Part shown: positions 53,048 through 61,262 of the stretch, piece after piece
Layout of the letters: each line of letters begins with the position of its first letter
Position numbering within the stretch: position 1 is the first letter of the stretch
Assembly: GCF_003576375.1 (NCBI RefSeq)
Contig: NZ_QWGE01000006.1
Coordinates: forward strand, 185,926-249,925
Source of the DNA: Pontibacter oryzae
GTDB taxonomy: Bacteria; Bacteroidota; Bacteroidia; Cytophagales; Hymenobacteraceae
DNA length: 64,000 nucleotides
Reading direction: 5' to 3'
Notes under the pieces: generated by a model
What the model was told of the DNA's origin: nothing
The model's input: the letters and a program-made list of their open reading frames with translations, nothing else
The model's database searches: none
Program-made: the position numbers and the translations under genes

Positions 53048-55828
53048 TTAAAACTTGAAGTTATAGGTAATAGTAGGTATGGGCTGTCCAAAAATCGACA
53101 TTTTATACCCTCGTATATTACCATTCTGAGATTTAAAGTAGATGGAGTAAGGGTTTTTACGGCCAGTCAGGTTATACACAGCTATTGTCCAAGAACTGTG
53201 AGCCAGCTTCCTAATTTTATGATTACCCTCAATATTCATGGCAAAGTCTACTCTATAATAGTCCGGTACGCGATACTCATTTCTGTCTGAGTATACAATG
53301 CGTTGCGATCCGCCATCATAGTACTTGGCAAGTGGGAGCGTGATGGGCCGGCCTGTGCTATAGGTAAAGTTTAATGAGGTGCTGAACCGCTGGCTGAAAC
53401 GATAATTGCTGATCAAGGTGAAGTCATGCGGCTTATCGGAATTACTCGGGTAGTACGCTCCGTTATTTATAAGCTCGGCTACAGTTGGGTCATTCACGCG
53501 GGCAAAGGTGCGGGAGTACGTATAACTTACCCATCCGTTCAACTTTCCGGTTGCCTTTTTCAGCATCAGCTCCACCCCATAGGCTTTGCCTTCGGCGTTT
53601 GCCACGTCTGTTTCTATATGCTGGTTCATCACAATAACTGCCCCGCTTCTGTAATCCAGGAAATCCCGCATCCACTTATAATAAGCCTCTGCCGAAAACT
53701 CAATGGTGTTGGCCCTAAAGTTACGGTAGTACCCGAGCACTACCTGATCTCCTACCTGCGGTTTGATGTTGCTGTCGCTTAACTTCCAAATATCTGTCGG
53801 CGACATAGCAGTTGTATTGGAGAGCATATGCACATATTGTCGGAGCCTGTTGTAGCTCACCTTAACAGAAGAATTATCAGTTAAGCCATACCGTGCAGAG
53901 AACCTGAATGCCGGCCCATGGTAGGTCGCTATGGTTTCACCGGAGCTATAAGATAGCGTATCTACAATAGTGTTCTCGGACCTTGGGCTGCCTGGGGCAT
54001 ACATCAACACATCTCTTTCTCCTAGCGCTTTAAAAACTGAGTAACGCAATCCAAAAGAGAGGGAGAGCTTTTGAGTTATATCATAGCGGTCCGAGATGTA
54101 AACAGCACTTTCGAGGCCTCTTTCTCTTTGGACCTTTTCAGGCAAAATGAGCGATTCGCTGCTGTTTGGCTCTATACTACCCGGAAGCACATTGTAAAAA
54201 ATCGTGCTCGCCCCGAAGTCAACGGTATGCTTCGAGTTGGGAAAGTAGTTGAAATCCGCCTGTAACCCAGCTTGGCTGATGCCAAACGTAAGCGTTGCAG
54301 CATTTACAGCATTCTCTTCATTAGAGATATCATAGTTATAGTTACTATAAGTGCCGGTTAACACGCTGTAGAGCTGGTTATGGAAATTGTGCTTCCACTT
54401 TACGCTTGCAATTTGGTTGTTATACTTGTATAGGGTGTCGGCTGCCAGCTTAAACCGGTCCTTGCTGAAGTAGCCTGTAAAGTACACGTTATTCTTGCTA
54501 TTAATCTCATGGCTAACCTGCGCGTTCAGGTCATAAAACGATGCCTCGCTATTGCTGAAAGACTTGTTTGGCAACTTTTTAAGCAACCAGTCTGAGTATG
54601 TCGTGCGGCCACCTAGCAGGAAAGAGGTTTTGTCTTTTATAAGCGGGCCCTCCAGCGTAAGTCTGCTCGTGAGTAAACCAATGCCGCCCGAACCGGTGAA
54701 CTGCTTCTTGTTTCCCTCCCTTGGGGTAATTTCCAGCACGGATGATAAACGCCCGCCATACTTGGCAGGCACTGCGCTCTTGTAAAGCTCCACCGACTTG
54801 AGCACATCCGGGTTAAAGGCCGAGAAGAAGCCAAACAGGTGCGATGGGTTATAAACCGTCGCATCGTTCAGCAGGATCAGGTTTTGATCGGTAGAGCCGC
54901 CCCTCACGTTCATGCCGGTGCTGCCCTCTCCCACAGATTTCACCCCTGGCAACGTCAGCACCACCCGCAAAATATCGGTTTCGCCAAAAGCCGTAGGCAC
55001 CTGCTTAATAGTCCTGATATCAAGGCGCTCCATACCCATCTGCAATCCGGATACATTCCTATCTTTCTCCGCCTCTACCAATACTTCCTTCAACGACCTT
55101 ATATCTTCTTCCATCTCAATATCAAGCTTACCGTCGCCGTTCAGAATGATTTGCCGCCTCGTGTTTTTCAGGCCAATGGCACGCACCTTTAGTTCGTGGC
55201 GGCCAACCGGCAGGGTAATGGAAAAGTAGCCGTACTGGTCTGATGCCGTGCCTATCACCGGCGACTCAATGTATACATAGGCCCCTATAATTGGCTCACC
55301 GGACTGCGCATCGCGCAACGTGCCCGCTAAGTTTGCTTGAGTAGCTTTGCTATTTATTGACTGCCCTATCTCATAGAGCTTCACCTCCGAGGTGGTTGTT
55401 TTGCGGTTTTCCTGTTTGGGCACGTACGTTTCATCGGCAAATTGAGGCTGTTTGCCAGATGGAGCTTCCTGATTGTTATCAAAATAACCTTCCGGGAGAG
55501 TTGTAACGATAGACTTGCCTCTGGTAATAAATACCTGCTGTTTACTGATAGCAAAACGTAACTCAGTGCCTCGCAATGCCTCTGCAAGCACCTGAGGTAG
55601 CGTTTTAGAGTTCGCCTTTATCGTGACCCTTACACTATCAACATCCTCTACCCTATAAAAAAATGTGTATCCGCCTTTTTCTTCTAGCTTTTGGATAAAC
55701 ACCTCAAAGGAAACATCCTTGAAGCTTTCTGTTATAAGTACCTCCTTTGTTTGCTGTGCGATACAGGGAAGCATAGCCACAGAAAAAAACAGAAGAAACA
55801 AGACTAGGCGTTGGTACAGATGCGGCAT
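53048..55828 (-). CDS. TonB-dependent receptor with STN and carboxypeptidase-like domains
   Basis: Outer-membrane receptor of 926 residues. Signal peptide (VLFLLFFSVAMLPCIAQQ), an STN-like domain (about 25-105, FKDVSFEVFIQKLEEKGGYTFFYR), a carboxypeptidase-like domain (LAGTLRDAQSGEPIIGAYVYIES), a plug (DILRVVLTLPGVKSVGEGSTGMNVRGGSTDQNLILLND is the plug core) and a 22-strand barrel. An STN domain usually signals to a FecR anti-sigma factor, but no sigma/anti-sigma pair is visible here. The ligand is unknown. Confidence 0.92.
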   Translation of the reverse strand: MPHLYQRLVLFLLFFSVAMLPCIAQQTKEVLITESFKDVSFEVFIQKLEEKGGYTFFYRVEDVDSVRVTIKANSKTLPQVLAEALRGTELRFAISKQQVFITRGKSIVTTLPEGYFDNNQEAPSGKQPQFADETYVPKQENRKTTTSEVKLYEIGQSINSKATQANLAGTLRDAQSGEPIIGAYVYIESPVIGTASDQYGYFSITLPVGRHELKVRAIGLKNTRRQIILNGDGKLDIEMEEDIRSLKEVLVEAEKDRNVSGLQMGMERLDIRTIKQVPTAFGETDILRVVLTLPGVKSVGEGSTGMNVRGGSTDQNLILLNDATVYNPSHLFGFFSAFNPDVLKSVELYKSAVPAKYGGRLSSVLEITPREGNKKQFTGSGGIGLLTSRLTLEGPLIKDKTSFLLGGRTTYSDWLLKKLPNKSFSNSEASFYDLNAQVSHEINSKNNVYFTGYFSKDRFKLAADTLYKYNNQIASVKWKHNFHNQLYSVLTGTYSNYNYDISNEENAVNAATLTFGISQAGLQADFNYFPNSKHTVDFGASTIFYNVLPGSIEPNSSESLILPEKVQRERGLESAVYISDRYDITQKLSLSFGLRYSVFKALGERDVLMYAPGSPRSENTIVDTLSYSSGETIATYHGPAFRFSARYGLTDNSSVKVSYNRLRQYVHMLSNTTAMSPTDIWKLSDSNIKPQVGDQVVLGYYRNFRANTIEFSAEAYYKWMRDFLDYRSGAVIVMNQHIETDVANAEGKAYGVELMLKKATGKLNGWVSYTYSRTFARVNDPTVAELINNGAYYPSNSDKPHDFTLISNYRFSQRFSTSLNFTYSTGRPITLPLAKYYDGGSQRIVYSDRNEYRVPDYYRVDFAMNIEGNHKIRKLAHSSWTIAVYNLTGRKNPYSIYFKSQNGNIRGYKMSIFGQPIPTITYNFKF

Positions 55829-55889
55829 ATTTTTTCCTGAGAGGCTATACTGTTGCAGTGAGGTATGATACAGAATTTTCGAGAAGATA

Positions 55890-56633
55890 TCAGTTTTTGA
55901 GAGTCTCGTAATGTTGCGCTAAAGAGAGTATTGCATATTCGCGTTGCCTCTTAAATTTTAGCTTATTAACTCTGGCAAACTTCTTCAAGCGCTTTTTTTC
56001 ATCCTCAAGTACATTTAGGATTGACCTTTTAGTTTTGACTTGATAATAGGCACCATCCTTTCGCAGGTAGAATTTATCAATAATATTATAGTTACCCTCC
56101 ATCCCATGTATTGACGTTCGCACCTGTACATCCTTCTGCCTTCTTGACAGCACCTTCACCTGCCCACTATAAAGCACATCATAAAAGCCGGGCCGCATGG
56201 AAGAGCCCGACGTACTATCAAATTCTAGGTTCAAAAAACTATGATTTCCAAGCACAAAGCTGCTCACTTTTTGTTTCACTAATTTTTGAAGCATGCCATT
56301 CATTTGATGGAATATTACTACCTCATCAAGCACAACATCATACAGCATGGGAACATCATGAAACCAAGCTCCATCATAGAGTATTGAACCATTCTCCACC
56401 GATTCTGCCTCAAAATAACGGTGCCCTTCCATGTAGGGCTTTGCCACATTATAATATTCAGAGCCAGTATGCAAATGAATCTGGGCTCCTACTATATTTT
56501 TGTATACTCCTAACGCATTCTCTACAGAGCCTCTAACAAAGGATGTATCTATCGGAACACCCTGGCATAAAGCACTAGCTGCAGAAAAAAGGGAAATATA
56601 TAAAAGAAGAAAAACGTGTAGGGATCTACTCAT
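55890..56633 (-). CDS. Secreted protein of unknown function in the receptor cassette
   Basis: Protein of 247 residues with a signal peptide (VFLLLYISLFSAASALCQG). The rest is strand-rich with a Lys-rich C-terminal helix (LEDEKKRLKKFARVNKLKFKR). I do not recognise the family. It is the first gene of the unit, 61 bp before the TonB-dependent receptor, so it may be part of the same surface system. Confidence 0.75.
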   Translation of the reverse strand: MSRSLHVFLLLYISLFSAASALCQGVPIDTSFVRGSVENALGVYKNIVGAQIHLHTGSEYYNVAKPYMEGHRYFEAESVENGSILYDGAWFHDVPMLYDVVLDEVVIFHQMNGMLQKLVKQKVSSFVLGNHSFLNLEFDSTSGSSMRPGFYDVLYSGQVKVLSRRQKDVQVRTSIHGMEGNYNIIDKFYLRKDGAYYQVKTKRSILNVLEDEKKRLKKFARVNKLKFKRQREYAILSLAQHYETLKN

Positions 56634-56732
56634 ACATTAAATAAACTTTAATCTCTAAATATATGACTTATTTAATGTAATAACAATGATCGAAAGGGTG
56701 TGCTAAGTAAATGATTTTTAGGCTGTAAGTGG

Positions 56733-57878
56733 TTACACTAATCGTTCCTCAAGAACACGCAAGGACTCTACAAATCGGCTCCAACTGAAGCGCAGTTTAT
56801 ACTTGCTGATATTATAGGAGAACTGACCAGCCTGATTAGAAGTATAAAACTGCAGTATCGCCCCGGCAATAGCCTCCGGTTGCGGCGCTACAACATAACC
56901 AACCTCCCCATGCGGCACCAGCTCCGAAAGGCCGCCAACATTCGTTACTATCATCGGCTTGTCGAAATGGTAAGCAACCTGTGTTACACCGCTTTGCGTG
57001 GCATGTTTATAAGGCTGCACCACTAAATCAGCAGCGCAGAAATAATGGCGAACCTCCGCGTTAGGTATAAAATCAGTACGAAGTATGAGTTTATCTTCTA
57101 GCTTCAGCTGCTTTATTTGCTCTAGGTACGGGGATGCGTCTTCGTAAAATTCACCAGCAATAATAAGCTTGAGATTTGGAAGAGCTTGTAGCTGAGGATC
57201 GGCCATAGCTTGCAACAGCAGGTCCAGCCCTTTATATGCCCTGATAAAGCCGAAAAACAGCAGGTAGTTATATGTTGGGTCCAGGTTCAGCGTAGTACAG
57301 GCTACCTTTTTTGACTCGGCGGCGCCAAAGTTATCGTAGAGCGGGTGCGGCAAGTATGCGCTTGGCTTAAGGGGCTCAAACTTCTTTAAATCCTCCTGCA
57401 CTGCGCGCGACATGGTTACAAAGCCATCACAGGCACCCAGGAAATATTTTGTGAATGGCACATCGCCGGGGCGCTTCTCGTGCGGCACCACGTTATCGGT
57501 GATGGCGATGATGCGGCTATACTTGTTTTTCCGAATCAATCGGGCAATGGTTCCCAGCGCTGGCCCCATAAACGGCAACCAATACCGAAAGATTACGATC
57601 TCGGGCTTTTGCCGGGCAATGTAACGCCCCGTGCGCCACCAACTCAGCGGGTTCACCGAGTTGATCATCACTTTAATGCGAAGCCCTGCCGGCGCTGGCT
57701 CCGAAGTGTACTGGCTTTTGCCCGGGAAAAGAAAGGATGGGTACTGCAGGCTGAATGTAACGATCTCGACCTCATCGCCGGCCTCCTGGAAAGCGTAAGC
57801 CAGCCGCTCGTTAAAGGTAGCCATGCCTCCGCCCCGCAACGGATGCGCCGGGCCAACAATCGTTACGCGCCGTGCCAT
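56733..57878 (-). CDS. Glycosyltransferase family 4
   Basis: GT-B fold enzyme of 381 residues. N-terminal VTIVGPAHPLRGGGMATFNERLAYAFQEAG (donor-binding entry), C-terminal LLLFFGFIRAYKGLDLLLQAM and VTQVAYHFDKPMIVTNVGGLSELVPHGEVGYVV with the typical EX7E-like region. It probably adds a sugar to a lipid or polysaccharide precursor. Its ATG overlaps the stop codon of the GT2 gene by one base (TAATG), so the two are coupled. Confidence 0.9.
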   Translation of the reverse strand: MARRVTIVGPAHPLRGGGMATFNERLAYAFQEAGDEVEIVTFSLQYPSFLFPGKSQYTSEPAPAGLRIKVMINSVNPLSWWRTGRYIARQKPEIVIFRYWLPFMGPALGTIARLIRKNKYSRIIAITDNVVPHEKRPGDVPFTKYFLGACDGFVTMSRAVQEDLKKFEPLKPSAYLPHPLYDNFGAAESKKVACTTLNLDPTYNYLLFFGFIRAYKGLDLLLQAMADPQLQALPNLKLIIAGEFYEDASPYLEQIKQLKLEDKLILRTDFIPNAEVRHYFCAADLVVQPYKHATQSGVTQVAYHFDKPMIVTNVGGLSELVPHGEVGYVVAPQPEAIAGAILQFYTSNQAGQFSYNISKYKLRFSWSRFVESLRVLEERLV

Positions 57879-58852
57879 TATTTCTTAAGGGCTCCTACTT
57901 TATCCCGGATCAGGTATTCGTTGCGTTTGCTGGCGGCCATAGAGATCATCTCGGCCAGAAAACCGGCCAAAAACAACTGCACACCAAGTACGACGGCAAC
58001 CAAGGCCAGGAAAAACAGCGGTTGATCCACAATGTCGCGCACGCGGCCATTGGAGTACAGGCCGAAAAGCTTCTGCACGATCAGCCATAAAGTTATACCC
58101 AAACCAACCACAAACATCAGTGTGCCAAGCGTGCCAAAAAAGTGCATCGGGCGCTTTTTAAACCGGCTCACAAAGGTTATCGAAAGCAGGTCCAGGAAGC
58201 CGTATACGAAACGCTCCAGGCCAAACTTAGTAGTACCATACTTGCGCTCCTGGTGCTGCACCACTTTTTCGCCGATCTTGGTAAAGCCGTTCCATTTGGC
58301 AATAACTGGTATGTAGCGGTGCATCTCGCCGTGCACTTCTATACTTTTTACCACCAGTTGGCGATAAGCCTTCAGGCCACAGTTAAAGTCGTGGAGGTGG
58401 ATGCCCGAAAGCTTGCGTGTGGCTGCATTAAAGAGCTTGGTTGGTATGGTTTTGCTGAGCGGGTCGAAGCGTTTCTTCTTCCAGCCGCTGATCAGATCAT
58501 ACTTTTGGTGCTTGATGAGGTCGTATAAGCCCGGGATCTCCTCAGGACTGTCCTGTAGGTCGGCATCCATGGTGATTACCACTTCACCCTGGCAACGCCG
58601 AAACCCTTCGTTCAGGGCAGCAGATTTGCCATAGTTGCGGTTAAAGCTTATGCCCTTTACGGCCTTATCCTCTTCGCCTAAGGCCTGCACAACTTCCCAG
58701 GAACGGTCGGTGCTGCCGTCGTCCACTAAAAGCACTTCATAAGAAAACTCGTGCGCGTGCATCACTCTCCTGATCCAGCGCACGAGTTCAGGCAGCGACT
58801 CCTCCTCGTTAAAAAGCGGAACTACTACCGAAATATCGTAAGCGTATTGCAT
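57878..58852 (-). CDS. Membrane glycosyltransferase family 2 (DPM/undecaprenyl-phosphate type)
   Basis: Protein of 324 residues with a GT2 domain (SVVVPLFNEEESLPELVRW, DDGSTDRSWEVV, TMDADLQDSPEEIP) and two C-terminal membrane helices (about 240-300), as in undecaprenyl-phosphate glycosyltransferases. It probably moves a sugar to a polyprenyl phosphate at the inner membrane. It is coupled to the GT4 gene and follows a DUF4199 gene by 3 bp. Confidence 0.92.
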   Translation of the reverse strand: MQYAYDISVVVPLFNEEESLPELVRWIRRVMHAHEFSYEVLLVDDGSTDRSWEVVQALGEEDKAVKGISFNRNYGKSAALNEGFRRCQGEVVITMDADLQDSPEEIPGLYDLIKHQKYDLISGWKKKRFDPLSKTIPTKLFNAATRKLSGIHLHDFNCGLKAYRQLVVKSIEVHGEMHRYIPVIAKWNGFTKIGEKVVQHQERKYGTTKFGLERFVYGFLDLLSITFVSRFKKRPMHFFGTLGTLMFVVGLGITLWLIVQKLFGLYSNGRVRDIVDQPLFFLALVAVVLGVQLFLAGFLAEMISMAASKRNEYLIRDKVGALKK

Positions 58853-58855
58853 ATT

Positions 58856-59395
58856 CTACTCAAACTCCGGTCGCGCGTTTTTCATCACCGCAGAGATGAT
58901 AAGCGACAGGATAAACCCAACTATAAGTGTAATAACTGTAGCGCCAAGGATCATGGCAACCGGACCCTGGAAATTTTCAGCCATGGCCATACCTGCATCA
59001 ATTTGCTCATCGGATAAACCCTTGCGGATCATCTCTTCGCGCTGTTTCTCAAATATGCGCGTCATGTATGATGGGTCTACAAACTCAATGTATAACCACG
59101 AGAATGTGCCGGACAGAAAGCCGAATATGGCAGAAATGATAGAACCTAAGCCCAAACCTTGCCCATAAGACATATAGCCATGGTTTTGCTCCTTAAAGTT
59201 CTTCATCCCGATAACGATACCGGCAATAAGGATTAGGTATGCCAGGCTTGAAATCCAGCGGTTTTCGGCAAGGCCGGATACCATCAGTATAAGGCTAAAG
59301 ATAACGCCGATAAGCGCAAAGATAAATCCCCATTTTAAGGCTACAGACCCTACAGAAGGGCCTCTTTCAGTTACAAAAGATTGATTTTCAGTCAT
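58856..59395 (-). CDS. DUF4199 membrane protein (copy 1)
   Basis: Membrane protein of 179 residues with four helices (ALKWGFIFALIGVIFSLILMV, ISSLAYLILIAGIVIGM, GLGSIISAIFGFLSGTFSWLY, VAMILGATVITLIVGFILSLI) and the conserved NFKEQNHGYMSYGQGLGLG stretch. A soluble helical loop with SYMTRIFEKQREEMIRKGLSD lies between helices 3 and 4. Function unknown. The tandem copy follows upstream. Confidence 0.85.
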   Translation of the reverse strand: MTENQSFVTERGPSVGSVALKWGFIFALIGVIFSLILMVSGLAENRWISSLAYLILIAGIVIGMKNFKEQNHGYMSYGQGLGLGSIISAIFGFLSGTFSWLYIEFVDPSYMTRIFEKQREEMIRKGLSDEQIDAGMAMAENFQGPVAMILGATVITLIVGFILSLIISAVMKNARPEFE

Positions 59396-59425
59396 AGTGG
59401 TTAGTGTTTATAAGGTTAGACGTTA

Positions 59426-59935
59426 CTATTTCCGGAAAAATACGGCCGCCACTAATGAAAAAATCCCCCCTGCAAAAATCCTCCGCACAAAATCATCGGC
59501 GGCCAGCATACTTGGCGTTATCGAGTCAAGGGCTTTAAAGCCTTCGTCGTACATTTTCTGGCCAAGCAGCTTTATCTGTTCTTCTCTGGTTTCTTCGAGC
59601 AGTGCTTTCATCTCGGCTACGTGTTGCTGCAAAATCTCGGGCCCCACCAAGTAGATAAGCACAAAGATCAGCATACCTGTGCACAAGGCCGTGTAAAACG
59701 AAACCGCTAAGCCTAGCCTAAGCCCCTTCCCAAAGCTTAACTGGCCCTGGTTATACTTCTTGAAATTCCGTATACCCAGAAAAATAAACAGAGGGATAGG
59801 CAGGTATGTAAATCTGCCCCACTCGCCAAACGGGTTATAGCCTGTAAAGTATAGCAATGCCACCAAGGCAAAGCAGGCAATACCGCACAGTACGCCGTAG
59901 CGTACGCCCTCCCGCACAATTGTCTGATTAAACAT
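59426..59935 (-). CDS. DUF4199 membrane protein (copy 2)
   Basis: Paralogue of copy 1, 169 residues, with the same architecture: RNFKKYNQGQLSFGKGLRLG, helices on either side and a helical loop AEMKALLEETREEQIKLLGQ. The two copies are tandem duplicates that have diverged strongly. They sit between the dihydroorotase-like gene and the glycosyltransferases, all on the minus strand. Confidence 0.85.
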   Translation of the reverse strand: MFNQTIVREGVRYGVLCGIACFALVALLYFTGYNPFGEWGRFTYLPIPLFIFLGIRNFKKYNQGQLSFGKGLRLGLAVSFYTALCTGMLIFVLIYLVGPEILQQHVAEMKALLEETREEQIKLLGQKMYDEGFKALDSITPSMLAADDFVRRIFAGGIFSLVAAVFFRK

Positions 59936-59995
59936 AGTTTCTCTGTGAGTTCAACTTTTTAAGGTCAACTCCAACTCAATATAGGTATAAATATA

Positions 59996-61261
59996 TTAAA
60001 AAGAATCGTTGAGCACTAATTGCCCCTTATGAATCGTGCCGACTACTTTGCCCTTTAAGGGTTTTCCAAAGAATGGGCTATTATATGATTTGGACTTGGA
60101 CTTGTTAATAGTCGGCTCCCATATTACATCTGGCTGAAACAGTGTTAGGTTGGCTGGTTCTCCAACAGCTATACTTACTTCCTCTCGGCCCAGAATCTTG
60201 CGCGGATTAACGGCAAGCTTCTCTACCAACGTCTCAACGGGCAGGCCCATTGTTGTATTTGCAACAGCAAAGGCGGTTTCCAGATTCGTGATGCCAAACT
60301 CTGCCAGGTCGAACTCTAGTTTCTTACTCTCAACATCCTGGGGCGTGTGTGCTGATACCACTGCATCGATGGTTCCATCAGCCAGGCCTTCTTTTATGGC
60401 TACTGCATCTGCCTCGGCGCGAAAAGGTGGTTTTACTTTATAATTCGTATCGAAGGGCTCTATACTTTCATCGGTAAATGCAGTTTGGTAGCTGGCTACA
60501 TCACAGGTAACCTGCAAGCCATCTGCCTTAGCCTTGCGAATAGCCTCAATAGCAGCCGCCGTAGATACTAACGAGAAATGGAGTTTTCCTCCTGCATAGC
60601 CTAGCAGTTGCAGGTCGCGGGTAACTATCATTTCTTCGGCAAGCGCCGGAATGCCTTTCATGCCTAAACGTGTACTTGCTTCGCCTTCGTGCATTTGTCC
60701 ATTCTCGGTCAAACGTGTGTGCTCAGCTCGGTTCATCAACAGGCCATTAAACGTCTGCAAGTACTGTAAAGCTTTCAACATTACGTCAGCGCCTTGTAAG
60801 GGATGGCTTCCATCAGAGAAAGCCACCGCCCCTGCCTGGTAGAGATCAATCATCTCTGTCAGGTCCTTGCCGGCAGCCTCTACTGTTATTGCTGCGGCTG
60901 GCAGCAAGGTTACGGGCAAGGAGTGGCCTTTCGTTTTGATGAAGTTAATGGCACTTTTAGTCTGGATGACAGGCTCGGTGTTCGGGAGTACCACAACTTC
61001 GGTAAACCCTCCTGCCGCCGCAGCAGCAGCCATACTTTCTAGGTCCTCCTTGTACTCCAGCCCTGGTTCGCCGGTGTATGCGTGCATATCCAGCCATCCC
61101 GCCGATACGCATAAGCCATCCGTGGCTATTACGGTATCGGCCTCTTTCGCATCCGGGCCGATATAGGCAATGTTGCCATTCTCTACCAGGATATTTTGCT
61201 GCTGCAAATGTAACTCAGACTGTGGATTGTAAATAGTTGCTGCTTGGAGAAGTACTTTCAT
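59996..61261 (-). CDS. Dihydroorotase-like protein, catalytic residues lost (PyrC' type)
   Basis: Amidohydrolase-fold protein of 421 residues, homologous to dihydroorotase. Many key residues are replaced: the metal motif DxHxHxxEPG reads DMHAYTGEPG (second His is Tyr 62); the HAED motif reads NRAEH (Asn 177, His 181); HIxHVSTA reads HFSLVSTA (Leu 231); TDHAPH reads SAHTPQ (Ala 304). Inactive homologues of this sort (PyrC') are known to be structural partners of aspartate transcarbamoylase in other bacteria, and this is a likely role here. It is one base from the BatA-like gene downstream of its start. Confidence 0.9.
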   Translation of the reverse strand: MKVLLQAATIYNPQSELHLQQQNILVENGNIAYIGPDAKEADTVIATDGLCVSAGWLDMHAYTGEPGLEYKEDLESMAAAAAAGGFTEVVVLPNTEPVIQTKSAINFIKTKGHSLPVTLLPAAAITVEAAGKDLTEMIDLYQAGAVAFSDGSHPLQGADVMLKALQYLQTFNGLLMNRAEHTRLTENGQMHEGEASTRLGMKGIPALAEEMIVTRDLQLLGYAGGKLHFSLVSTAAAIEAIRKAKADGLQVTCDVASYQTAFTDESIEPFDTNYKVKPPFRAEADAVAIKEGLADGTIDAVVSAHTPQDVESKKLEFDLAEFGITNLETAFAVANTTMGLPVETLVEKLAVNPRKILGREEVSIAVGEPANLTLFQPDVIWEPTINKSKSKSYNSPFFGKPLKGKVVGTIHKGQLVLNDSF

Positions 61262-61262
61262 G

